Shown here in pieces: positions 34,084-45,400 of a stretch of DNA of 64,000 bases. This stretch comes from Pyrrhoderma lamaoense (taxonomy: Eukaryota > Basidiomycota > Agaricomycetes > Hymenochaetales > Hymenochaetaceae). Below the pieces are notes generated by a model that was not told the DNA's origin, did not search any database, and saw only the letters and a list, made by a program, of their open reading frames with translations. Positions within the stretch are counted from its first letter, which is position 1. The number at the start of each line of letters is the position of its first letter. The translations under genes were made by a program, and so were the position numbers. Location of the stretch: the NCBI GenBank assembly GCA_002794735.1, contig NBAZ01000002.1:744001-808000 (forward strand). Reading direction: 5' to 3'.

Positions 34084-36968
34084 TTAAGCTCTAATTGTAG
34101 CGTCTCTTCGTTTACGAAGCGAGCCTTCATAAGCCTTGCAGATATACTTTACAAAGGCTATATCTTTACTATGGCTTGGACCAGCTGATACTAGCTTGTG
34201 ATGCAAGAGCTCGAGATCACTGAATGTAAGGAGCGGAGGCACGGTATCATCAGGAACCTCAGAGTTTACTGTTAAGCGAACAAGAGGTCGGGATGCAAAT
34301 AGCATCGTACGCGAAGAACGCATTTCATTTTTAGGGGTTACTTGCACGAGGTTTAGGGGTGTATATTTGACAGAAAATTCGCGAAGGAGATCCATAGCTC
34401 GGCGTAGGTCACCATCCCTAGATCAACAGATTTACTAAATGAGTTTCAACCGAAGTTAATAATCAAGCCAGACAAAACCTACAACGCTAAGACTCGGATC
34501 ATGGCGGTATAAGCACGTTCAATCGCACGTGCATCACTACCAGACCGGCAAGTTAGGGATTTTTCAACGATGGTCCAACTTGACCAAAGCTCATCTGCAA
34601 AAGCCCTTGAAGCACGCCTTTCCGAGGTCTCACTTACAGAACAGCGTTCTAAAGCTTCCACATAAGACCTAGGAGTTCTTTCTACTCCTGACTCTTCGAA
34701 AACCTTATTGAAAAGGTCTTGCGAGATTTCTATAGAGTTGTGCCCATAGTGGACAGCTAAATAACAATTGACGAGTTTTGTAGTGATATGCACAGAAGAG
34801 AATGCACCAGACTGGATATTCCGCTCAGTCTCATTAGAGATCGACTTCCCTTTGTCTTCAAGAATTCGACTCCATAATGCATCTACTTCTGCAATAACCT
34901 CAGAGTGTGTCTGAGGAGGTGTTACTGTAAAATTCCCTTTTTCAGACGAGACATTTCCCACAGAATTATCGGATGAGCTTTCATTGTAGCTGAAACTATC
35001 ATGCGCGTTCAGGTCCTCCTCCACAATCTTAGTGGAGTTACGGTGGAAGGGTGGTTTATATGCATTGTAAGTATGGAACACATGCATCATGATGTCCTCA
35101 TCCAGTAACACAGAGGGCCGTTGACCAGCTTCTATCTCCTTCCGACAAATACTCATTAACTCAGCTAGTAGCCATCTTGCTCGACGCAAGTCCCCTCGGA
35201 CCTTCGCAGCAGTAAGCAAGGCAGCAAAGGTCTTGCGGTCTGGCTTAAGCAGAGGATTCCCAAAGGCATCACGATGCGAATCTAACATCTCACGAGCTAG
35301 ACGAAACGCTTCTGTTGCATACTCCTTTGAACGTGCACAGGCGAGAATGATTGCATTGTAGGCTCCAACCGTTGGAATATGACAAGCCTCCATAGTCATT
35401 TCGGTCCATAAGTCAAGTGCACGGACGGGATCAGAGCGATGAACGGAATGCGAGAAGCCTGTACCTGCACACGCACGAATCATGAGTGCATATAATAGTG
35501 GGTCAGGTTTCGCATGAGAAACATAACGCATATGAGAGAAAAGATCCCAAGCCTGAGCATGACACTCTGCTGAAGGCATTGAAAATAGTGCTGAGATACA
35601 GCGTGCATATGACTTCATTGGGGGAGAAGAGCCAGTGCTTCGTAGTTGTGCAGAGTTGCAAGTGCTGTGTAGACATTATACATATGGGAACGAGAATTCA
35701 GGTGTGCTTTGATATGTAAATCTCTCTGGCGTTGAGAGATCTCGCCTGAAAATAGGTTTAGACGTTATCTTATTTTTTGAGTAAGGACACTTACTAGTTA
35801 GTCCCCTTTCCAATAACGACTCAACGGATTGAACATCTCCGCGCTTCGCATATGCATTAACGACTTCATTCACAAAACGTTCAGGTACGGATCTATTCAA
35901 TGTCTAGAATCGATTTGAGAAACGTTATCAGATGAGTTCGATCAGACAAAATTCTACCTTGATCAGGTCCAATACGTATTCTGCGATTTCAAATTCGTTA
36001 TCGTAAACCTGGAAATTCATGTTAGTAAGGCGGAGAAAAATAGGAGTTACTATAGTAATTTACGCATTTCCTAGTAATTGCTTCCCATTCCCGTTCTGAC
36101 AAAATTTGTACCAGTAAATTTCCTGAAGAGCCTCCGATAGCTCGACGCGTCCCGTCGAGACCATTCGCAACATCAGTTATACGTTGAAGAATACTGTGAT
36201 GAAGTATCCGTGAATTTAAAGGTGGGGGTGTGAGTGACGCCTGAGTGTCTTCATTGTCCCGTAAACTACGGACAGACAGACGATTTGCAAGGGAAGATGT
36301 AGGAAGAACATTCGAACTTGGTTGGCTGGTATTTGGGTCCTGCTGTGCTACCAGTCTCCTTGCAGTCTCTTCTATCACTTCATTATAGTTTGATCCCGTT
36401 TCTATCCTCTCCGTTTCCCTTCCAGGTTCGTGAGACAGAAGGTCTGTGTATAGTGACCGTAATTCCGCTTCATCATAAAAGGGGATAACCCCAGCACCGT
36501 CTTCTTCAAGTTCCTCGCTCTGTCGTATGAAGCTCCTCCTGAATGATACAATTTGCATTCAAAAGCCTACAATAACATACCTTCACTACATCTTGGGAGG
36601 TTTTATTGACTAATTCTTCGACACGCTTAGATAGGATACTCGCCGGGCCTGGTCTCATCCGTTCGAGTAGATCATATGTCTTTACATTAGATGAAACGTC
36701 CTTTCCTTTTCTGATATAGTTTGGTTTGATCAATATTTACCTCAAGTAACAGCTCCAAAGGGTCAACGTACCTCTCTGTCGGGGTCAAACCAGTTATAGG
36801 GTTTAAGTATCCAGGACGTAAATTTGTTCCTGACTTTAGTGCAACTGCATGTACAAGCCTCCTATGCAGTCTTCTACCTTCGTTGACCAGAGAAGGCTTC
36901 CCATGCCGCACCTGGATGGTTGTGAGGTCTAAGAGTGAAGCAGAAAGAGACCAAGTCCCGGAAGACAT
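34084..36968 (-). CDS. Pentatricopeptide-repeat (PPR) protein, probably mitochondrial
   Basis: Large multi-exon minus-strand gene starting ATG at 36968 and ending at the TAA at 34084-34086. The central and C-terminal parts show PPR-style helical pairs: YALMIRACAGTGFS...ALDLWTEMTME, YNAIILACARSKEYATEAFRLAREML, FAALLTAAKVRGDLRRARWLLAEL, VNCYLAVHYGHNSIEISQDLFNKV and SYVEALERC. PPR proteins of fungi mostly bind organellar RNA and act in mitochondrial mRNA stability, translation or the mitoribosome. The N-terminus is rich in Ser, Leu and Arg, with the sequence LHRRLVHAVALKSGTNLRPGYLNP, compatible with targeting or with a conserved family motif. I cannot assign a specific orthologue. It is divergent from the Lys-rich protein gene, with 343 bases between start codons. 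Confidence 0.75.
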
Positions 36969-37311
36969 TCAGGCTCTTAATTGTGCAGTGATTTCAGATT
37001 ATCTTCGCCACAGAAATACTCGAGATTCTCAAAGTGGATCTGTAAGACAAGACGGAATTGATGAGATGAGTTCTAAGGTATGAAGTACATGTATACTTGA
37101 GTCTGATCCTCTAGAATTCAAAAAATCCATGCCCGAATCTTTTAAAGCATTTACTTCTCACGCTGAAGCCCACTAAAATCGAATGAATTCCAATTGCGTA
37201 ATGTAGTTTACGATCACGTGAGCGTCTTATTTTTGTACTACCTCCGCGCCGCGTACGATATACAGTGGTCACTTCATACTAGGAAAGCAAGACTGCATAC
37301 TATATTTGCGT
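36969..37311. promoter_or_regulatory. Divergent promoter: PPR and Lys-rich genes
   Basis: 343 bases between opposite start codons. The left gene starts at 36968 (-) and the right one at 37312 (+). No specific element can be named. Confidence 0.4.
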
Positions 37312-39167
37312 ATGGAGACTACTACTGATAGTCAAAAGAAGGGCCGTTTGGATATCGAAGCTAGTCGCGAGAAGCGAATCAATCGAGTGAAAGCGAAACA
37401 GCGTGACCGTGGCGGAATCTTCAAGCCTGCAGAGACCAATCCATTAATCGATATACTTCTTGCCCGAGATATTACAGGACTTTCTCCTTCCAAAGCCCAG
37501 AAGAAAAAGCCTCGTAAATCATCTAATGTTCTTAGGGACACCATCGATAAATCACGCAGAAAAAGCAATGTAGCACCCGTAGCTGCCGAACTTGTAGCGA
37601 ATGGCGAGAAGTCTCGTAGAGAAAGCCATAACGCACAAGGTTTGAACAACACGGCAGAGCTGAAGAAGATTTCTCAGAAATGTGGGAAGGAGGAGAAAGT
37701 TAGAGAGCTACATAATCAAGGTAAGCAAAAATTCAAGTTTCTTCAGTTAAAGGTTGCCAGTTTATCAATTATTTATCTCACATTACATTGGTTAGCTGGT
37801 CCATCAAAACCGAAAGAGGCATCTATTAAGAAGGATAAGAAAAATGTCACGAAAGGTTGGTTCAAAGCTAGTCATATTGGGTAATTGACCTAACCTCGGA
37901 ATTCCTATAAAGACAAGCGTAAATCTCGTGGACTAGCCACATCTACAAGCAAACGACCACGAGATGCGTCTCAAGGATTAGATGAAGAAACATATTTGAA
38001 TTCAAATATGGATGGAGTTCTTTCACCCTCAAAACGTCCAAAGAAATCAACTTTAGAAGATCCAATTAGTAACGATGCCCGAACGAAATCTACAAGTAAA
38101 GGAAAGGGGAAAGAACGTGTTGATCTAGAACCAACATTCCTAGTAGATATTGAACCTGACTCTGCATCTGTCAGTTTAAGGGCAAGGGCAAGATCTGAGC
38201 GCAAGGAAAAGGATAAGGCAAAACATGCGAAGGAAGGAAACTCAAAACGAGGAGGAGGGAAGAAGAAAGGTCGTGGAAAGGGCAGTATATCAAGAACTCC
38301 CAGCCCGGCAGGGAGACAGAACAAAATGAAGAAGATAACTACAAAACGAAATCTCTAAAACCTACATTGGAGACAGTAATTGAAGAGGATGAGGAGATGG
38401 AAAGTCAAAATAAGAGTGAGCCAGAGAAACAGAAAACGGGAAAAACACAAAAGCCAACGTCTATTCCTGAGAAAGGCAGGAGTTCAAAGCGTAAGAGGAA
38501 GAATGTCGCGGAAGAAGGTCAGGATCAGGGTGACGATGACCCAGCTCATGGTGAAGCAGTCAAAAAGTTCAAGGCTGAGAAAACAAACCATATTGAGAGT
38601 GAAGGCAACGAAACAGTCTCAAAAAAAAGAGCTCGTAAGCCAGCTCAAAAAACGAGAAAAGTCAGGTAAGAAAGACGCATTGATTCCGTTGTTACATCAC
38701 ACTAAACTAATTTGCCTTGTAGAACTAACCAGATGGCCACCACAACCGACGTAGTGCCTGAAGAAGATACACTTCGACATCCGTCCGAACCAGAAACTGC
38801 ATCAAAGAAAACGGAGACAAAGAAAAACCGGAATCGTGCAGCTCGAAAAGCTGTTACCTCGGTGAATGATTACAAAGTGTCAACAATAGACCACCTTTCG
38901 AACCCAATGCAGACTACTGAAGCACCCAGGCCAGTTTTGTCTACTAATGACCCAATAACGGGCACGTCAGCGAACGGACGCAAATTTGAGTACAAAGCTC
39001 CAAAATCTGGTCCAAAGCTCTCGGTGAAATGGCCGGCACCTCCTATCGTAGAGGAAAATATTGCCCTTCGAACGAAACGAACAACATCCTTGTCGTTAAA
39101 CATGGCTTTACTTAGTTCTCCGGTCAAGGCTGTTGGTAGCGACGATGAACTTGATTTATTACCTTGA
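37312..39167 (+). CDS. Lys-rich nuclear-type protein, unknown function
   Basis: Not recognised as a named family. It starts METTTDSQKKGRLDIEASREKRINRVKAKQRDRGGIF in short segments and continues as a Lys/Arg/Ser-rich, mostly disordered protein with many basic clusters (KKKPRKSS, SKRPRD, RSSKRKRKN), suggesting nuclear localisation and perhaps chromatin or nucleic-acid binding. The segment DRGGIFKPAETNPLIDILLARDITG near the N-terminus (about residues 31-55) is the most domain-like part. The C-terminus is LLSSPVKAVGSDDELDLLP. Introns at about 37720-37797 and 37852-37912, and one before 38723, keep the frame. At 38311-38313 the frame breaks: the reading stops at 38358, while the next frame continues as ETEQNEEDNYKTKSLKPTLE without an intron. 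One extra G in the GGG run would restore it. Alternatively two separate genes exist here. Confidence 0.6.
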
Positions 39168-39833
39168 AACTAGCCCCGTGGGCTCTTCATTCACATCTAA
39201 CTCTGTTGTCATGATGTTTTGTATCAATAATCCACTGTTACACATCACTTCTCGACTTTGCTATCAATCATTGTTTTGCTGATCTTTCTCCTCTCTACAA
39301 CCACCTAGCGAGAAATATCACTCAGCTTGTATTTACTTGCAAAACTTACCCATCATTTGTATAATTATTATCCGCTGAACAGCCAGATTAGTGTATGATT
39401 ATGTTTTATCAAATTTTACCATTTCACATTTTCATGGTAACAATACGAGTGAGTATACTACAGTAACAAAGCAAAAAGAAGAATGGGCAGGCGGGTAGAA
39501 GGACGATGCTAGTAGATGACGCGTTGATAACATATACATGCAATAAAGATGAAGAGGATATGTTAGATATTTATGAACAAAATGTGGGGATAAAGACGAA
39601 GGAGAAAAGGGGGAGGAATGATCAGAACCGACGACTTGGGGAAGTAAGAATCCAGAAGAAGAAACCATTCAGATTTAACCAATAAGATAAAGAGGGTCTT
39701 TACGTATCTACAATCTAAGTGATGGTATATTCATGATTTTTTCCGGAAAGCGAGGAGAAAGAAGAGAGGGACCGCGGGAAGAGAAAACTGATTCCAAAGT
39801 TGAGAGAAGACACGAGAATAAGAGAGGAAATTA
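39168..39833. other. Convergent spacer
   Basis: 666 bases between the 3' ends of the Lys-rich gene (+) and SET2 (-). It probably holds both 3' UTRs. No coding sequence or repeat worth naming was seen. Confidence 0.5.
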
Positions 39834-42800
39834 TTAAGAACTAAAATTCGTCGAACTCGGTCGCTGGTCCCATCGTGATCTTTTGATCTTTACGATTTTA
39901 CTCGAGGATGAAGGTCTGTTATAATTGTTTGAATTAGGATGCTTTTGCATCTCGGTATCGATATCCATTGACCTATCCTCATCCAATTCAACATCACGTC
40001 CGACCACTGTAACAACAGGTTCTGGATCATGTCCATTCACATCTGATGCAGGGGAAGGGTCTCCAGATTTCTCGTCTTCACCCTCATCATCACCCATTTC
40101 CACATCATCATCGGCATCATCATCATCTCCAATGCCGAATACATCTTCCATTTGTACCTCTTGCTCTTGAATATCGTAAGGAGCATTTGAAGGTCGTGAT
40201 TGAGATGCGATAGCATCAACTCGAGTTTTGGAGGAGGAACCTGATTTTTCAGAACGAGGGAACTTTTTCCTCAGATATTCCTTCGTAAATTTCCTTATCT
40301 TCTCCACTTTCTGTTCTGATAGTGCTTCAAGTTTCCCAGTCTTGAAGGAGTTTGATTTCTTCTCCATTATCGTGATTTTTTCCGTACACTTGAAGAAAAT
40401 TTCAGTAGACGATGAGTTTTTCAGTGATAATTAACTCACCTCCTTCGCACATTCCTTGAATTTCTCGCGATCCCCGCGCGGAGCGTGCTTGTTGAAGTAT
40501 TGAACAACAACTGACCCTACCAATTTTCTTAGTCTGTTTTCTTTCAGCTTCTCCTTCTCCTCCACCGACATCCGTTTTCGAGCAGCTTTCTCCGCACGTC
40601 TCTTTCGTCGTCGCACTTCCTCTGCCTCTGCAGCTTCTTTTTCAGCAGCTAATCGCTTGACTTCCTTTGCTTTAGCATTTGCAGCCGCCTTCTCAGCAGC
40701 AGCGATGACTTCAGCTACTCTACGGGTTTTTTCCTGTTCACTCATAAAAACCTCCTTCTTTCCTTGTTCCGCTTCTTTTTTCCGTTCACTATCTTTAGTA
40801 AATTGCTTTGGCATGTCGTCACGGCTTTGCGACGAGGCCCTGGAGTCTTTGCGGGAAGAGAGACTTGGAGCTGCATAGGATTTGTTACTACGGCCTAGTG
40901 GTTTTAACCGACCAAAGTGTTTGAGGAATGCTTGATTAGCCTCCTCAAGATCATCAAGGTGACCTTTCCGAACACGTTTAGCAGGCCGGGGATCTTCGTC
41001 GGCGGTATATTCTCGCAGAGTATTTCCACCATCACTTTCCTGTCATTTAATCTCAACAATCATGAATGAAACCGTAGCTTAGTTGATATAAGCATACCTT
41101 ATTTTTCTTGGGTATGATTTTTCGGGCATCGAGAGACTCCCAGTAAGAAAGGAGCTAATTCGTAGGGACAAATTTACATTCATGTGAATAAGCATTAAAA
41201 AGGAGGAGGGGCTTACCTTTTCTGCAAGAGATTTGACATTTTCGTCTTCAGAAGATTGAGATAAAATCGTGACGGGCCGTGAAATCCCTGAAGCGTCAAC
41301 TTTGTTACGCTTCATTAATGGCCATGTTGTAAGACTCTCTAGAACCTGTAGTACAAGCATTCAGTGCCATTTTTGCGGCGTGAGGAAAGTGAGATATACT
41401 TACAAGAGTACAGATCTCAACATCTTTGATATTATCCTCTAGTACATTACACATCAGTCCAAATCCACGTAAACGCATGAGATGCCAGATAGGTTGCTCT
41501 TGAGCGCCATGTTCGGAGAAAGAGTATACTGGGGTCATCTGATAAGATGCATCAGATATATATTGTCGAATGAGAAACAAGCTTTTCACCTACCTTTATC
41601 CGCGTCAATAATTTGACCACCACTTTTCTATTTAAGGATTCCCGCATAGCCGTTATAACCTTAGACACTTCTTTAACAGAAAGAGGTTTAAGAATTGGCA
41701 CATAGTCCTCGTCGAGCTTCCTGCCCCTCTTTTTCTTGCTTCCCTTGAGACCGAATTCATCCACTTCATCGCTGATACCCAAAGCTATTTTGATGCTTAG
41801 TCATTGTCTGTTTATCATTCTTACTGTGACATACCTTCAAGGACAACGTCGGTCATGGCAGCAACATCCGTTTGTGTCTTCCCACCAAGGAAGCCAACAC
41901 AATTAGGCTCTCCACAGTAGCAAGGTTGGGCTTCATGCCTGTAGTTTTTCTAGTTAACCACCGTTTTATGATTCTCGAGTCGTGTAATTTACCCATAGCG
42001 GTCAACGTTATAGTTGAATGTCAGTTCTTCGTCTTTTCTAATGTTGCGCTTAGCGTATATACCCATCCGTACACGTGTTCCCACCGTCCATTTAGCGACA
42101 TAACAGTTAGGATTACAGCTATGGTTTGCAAACCTACCAATGCCGCCTTTTTTGGTGGCATCTATAAACTGGAGGTACTTATATATGTGTAGAAAATATA
42201 ATTGATTAGAAGAAACCATACCTCGTCTTTTTGTAACATCATGAAATAAAAATGCTTTATCCCCTCATCTGCGTATTGACGCATCCTCTTCGCAAACGAC
42301 GGATGACTGACTACCTCACCAATATACTCGTATATGAAATCATCCCTGAGTTGATGAAGGTCAGAATAAGTGTAGAGGGACACTGAACTACACTAACTTC
42401 TTGATGTCAGCTCCAGCGCGCAGGCCAAAACCCTTCTTCTCTGTTTGGACGATTTCTATGTTGGCATACTCTTTTCGCTGCATGCTATGTAATACTTTAC
42501 GAAGAAGCCTCTAAGCAGTACTACGAATGTACGTACCGCTGGTTCTTACATGCTGGGCCACAAGCACAGTCATCTTCAATACACTCTATCTGGGTCAGTC
42601 TGTTGATACAGTCTGAACCCGCACCACAAGCTGATTCCGGATCATCCACACCTGGAAGGTGAAAGATCTATCTACTGTGTACGGAGAGAAACAGTGTTTT
42701 TCTAACTGACCTAATTCATACTGACAGTCACAGGTCATACCTTCAAGGGCTTCCCTTGAACGACCTAAGGTTGAATATTGGTAGTGATTGTCAGGCAACA

Positions 42801-43065
42801 CTTCAAATGTTTTGAAGGCATTTTCTTCAGCGCGAGGGAGATCCGAGATGAGTGTTGGTTCTGACTTGGTTTTTAAGGAGGGTACTGGTGTTTCTGATTT
42901 TGACTTTGGAGGTGGAGAAGGAGAATGCGATGTGGTCGAGACCTCGTCTTTCATTGGTGAAACTAAGGGAGAAGTAGCATCCCGTCCAATAGACAATTCT
43001 GAAGCCGCCGAAAGAATATCAGAGTCGAGCAAAGGTTCTGTCTTGAGTATCTCAGATTCGGCCAT
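39834..43065 (-). CDS. SET2: SET2 histone H3K36 methyltransferase
   Basis: Catalyses methylation of histone H3 Lys36 on transcribed chromatin, recruited by the phosphorylated RNA polymerase II CTD. From the start at 43065 ([11 protein letters not shown]) the order is: Ser/Pro-rich N-terminus; AWS Cys cluster ([31 protein letters not shown]); SET domain with [18 protein letters not shown], the [11 protein letters not shown] substrate/cofactor motif and [12 protein letters not shown]; post-[17 protein letters not shown]; a TFIIS-N-like helical region ([17 protein letters not shown] onward to [16 protein letters not shown]); a charged coiled coil rich in Ala, Glu and Lys; an SRI domain ([24 protein letters not shown] then [15 protein letters not shown]) that binds the CTD; and an acidic tail. 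Roughly 850-900 residues in about ten exons. I could not find the WW domain usually present between the TFIIS-like and SRI regions. Divergent from RPA49. Confidence 0.93.
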
Positions 43066-43380
43066 GACGAGTAATGAAGAAGCTTCAGGCGTCGCAAAGG
43101 AGTGGGGGACGCTGATCAAGACTTGAGACACAGAATAATGGTCTGCAAAAAAAATACGAATCCTGTCTACAAAACAATTAAGTATGTCCAAAAAATAAAG
43201 GACCAAGAAAATTAACCCAACTTGTTAGCTATTTATCATTGTACGGCTCAAGTGAGCACTTACAACCTATTGTGATGCGCTCTGTGGATGGCGCGGTGTG
43301 AACCCTGCAACAGATCTTTTTTGAACACAAACAATTTGGTCTCAGGAGCTTGCTCTCAAGATTGACGTTCCAACCCAGCT
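43066..43380. promoter_or_regulatory. Divergent promoter: SET2 and RPA49
   Basis: 315 bases separate the start codons of a chromatin modifier and an RNA polymerase I subunit. Co-regulation is possible but not shown. No named motif was identified. Confidence 0.4.
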
Positions 43381-45077
43381 ATGACTTCAGTATCCGCCAC
43401 CCACAAAAAAAGGAAAAGAGAAGAAAATGACGGCGGACAGCCTGGTTTCGACCTAGTGACCTTCACTGTTGTTGACAAAGATATCTCAGCCGTCGGACCT
43501 CTACTTGGTATAGCAGCCATTTACTTAAATTTCTCAGATTCTCATTTTCACATCTTTATGTCTTTTGTCATTTCCAGCTACTTTCCCCGCTTTTCAACCT
43601 CTAGAATCGATACCATTTTCCGTTTACTCGAAACCAGGCTCATCTCAAAAGGATAGCGAGAAAGAATTTGCTTTGAAAAATCTCCTTACAGTTGGCGAGA
43701 CTCGAGCCGTAGACTTTTGTTCAACAAAAGAAGGAGATGATGTTGCTGGAAACTGTAGGTATGTGGTCCAATCTAATTTTTTTTTTTTGATAATTCCTTA
43801 ACGTCTTATGAAGATACCTCATTGGCGTACGAAACAAAAAGACAAATACTATAATGCTTCGACCTGCACCTATGCACATACTGAGTAGGCGAGTAAAAGC
43901 CTTGAAGAACCTCGCTCCAGCACCATCAATATCTCTGTCGGAAAGGTCCTTGCAACGTAATATTCTCGGCGAGACTTTTGGAACGAAGAAAGCCCAGAAA
44001 GCTATTCGAGCCTCAGAAAGAAATAAAGTCGATGTTTCCGCTATGGATGATGTGACAGTACACATTCAAGCTAGCATTGACTCCAACACAAAAACATTAC
44101 CTACGCAAGGTATGCCACCTCGATTATCTATGTTGTTCTTAGCTCTAAATATGCTATAGAGGAAGCAAAGCAAATTGCTGACAGCAACCGAAACATTCCT
44201 CCGTACGATCTTAGTGCCACCTCTCCAGAGAACATATACAAAATTAGTGACATAATCCCTGACTCTGAGTTCAATGTACTCACCGTCAAAAACTTGATGT
44301 CTGCAAAAAGTATGGATGAGCGCATGTCCTTTGTTCCCTGTCGGTGGTCTCAATGGATAAGACAACATATCAACACGCTGTGTTCTTCTCCAAAACCAAA
44401 CAGGAAACTTTTGTAAGTCTCCATCTATATCCACGAATCTTATCAACCTCAACATGTTTTCTCTCAGAAAACTAGTTCTCTACATTGCTTGTCTACTTAC
44501 ATACCGTGAAAGTCCTCGAAGATTATGTAAGGAAAGAGATTCCTTCCATAACAAATTACAAGGTATACCATCTGCAGTTGCCGACGGTATTATCTCTCGT
44601 TTCTCTGAGACTAGGAGGGGGAGCGATGAGTAAGTATCTCTGTAATCTCAATAGAACCCTCTTCCCTCATGTTTTCTAGTGTAACTTTCACGAAGGATAA
44701 CGAAATATCTCTCATGACACATATATTTGCTTTGTGCCTCCATGTTGATAATTTCGCAACGGATACCACACTGCTTGCTGCCGATTTGCACGAATCGGTC
44801 AATAAGTAAGCTTCACGTTTGCTAAGATCTAAGTATTTTAGATTGACATACACTACTCAGAATAAATGATTACTTCAAGCTTCTCGGTATGTGATAGATT
44901 ATCCTTTTTCTTTCCTTTATCTGTTGATCCTATAAAATTTTAGGGTGTAAAATCGAGAAACTAAGTGCATCCGAAATGAACCGACTTGGTCTTGAGGCTA
45001 TAACGGAAGGACATAAACGTGCTATTCTAACGGCCCCACTAGAGTTTTCGAAGGCTAGACTCAAGCGAAGAAAGTAG
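43381..45077 (+). CDS. RPA49: RNA polymerase I subunit A49
   Basis: RPA49 forms with RPA34.5 a TFIIF/TFIIE-like subcomplex of RNA polymerase I that aids rRNA gene initiation, elongation and processivity in the nucleolus. The N-terminus is Lys-rich, as in the family (HKKRKREEND), and leads to the dimerisation domain FPAFQPLESIPFSVYSK, which follows the first intron. Then come the hallmark NTIMLRPAPMHILSRRVKALKNL and LGETFGTKKAQKAIRASERNKVD. Later exons encode the tandem winged-helix region (IPDSEFNVLTVKNLMSAKS, LEDYVRKEIPSI, FTKDNEISLMTHIFALCLHVDNFATDT in pieces) and the end CKIEKLSASEMNRLGLEA...RLKRRK. Its stop at 45075-45077 is 323 bases from the UTP10 start, on the same strand. Intron positions are by eye. 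Confidence 0.88.
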
Positions 45078-45400
45078 CCGACTCCCTTGCAGTTTTGTAT
45101 GTAGTCAACAACTTTACTTAGGGTCCCATACCGTTTCTACTTCATTGTATGTAAGGTATACATGTATCTAAGGAATATGACTACGATTTTGTACCACCCT
45201 TAATTTGATGATTAGTCTTCAAACATTTATTTCTTTATATGCTCCCAAGCTAATTTACCAGATGTAAATAATTGTAAAGGTGCATCTGAAATGAATTTTT
45301 AATTACTACGAAGCCGGTCACATGACTGATCGGGTCACAAATTTTGAAAAGAGTCCTGGCTACCTTCAGAACGCCGTTACGGACGTCGAGGCAGTCCAAA
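45078..45400 (+). promoter_or_regulatory. Spacer and UTP10 promoter
   Basis: 323 AT-rich bases between RPA49 and UTP10. The frame of UTP10 is open upstream to 45344, giving a possible 19-residue extension, but the ATG at 45401 followed by PSLLASQLSQ fits the family start better. Confidence 0.4.

Noticed and set aside
43066..43206. N-terminal extension of SET2 upstream of 43065
   Set aside because: The upstream frame is hydrophobic and unlike SET2, whereas the ATG at 43065 begins a Ser/Glu-rich N-terminus typical of the protein.
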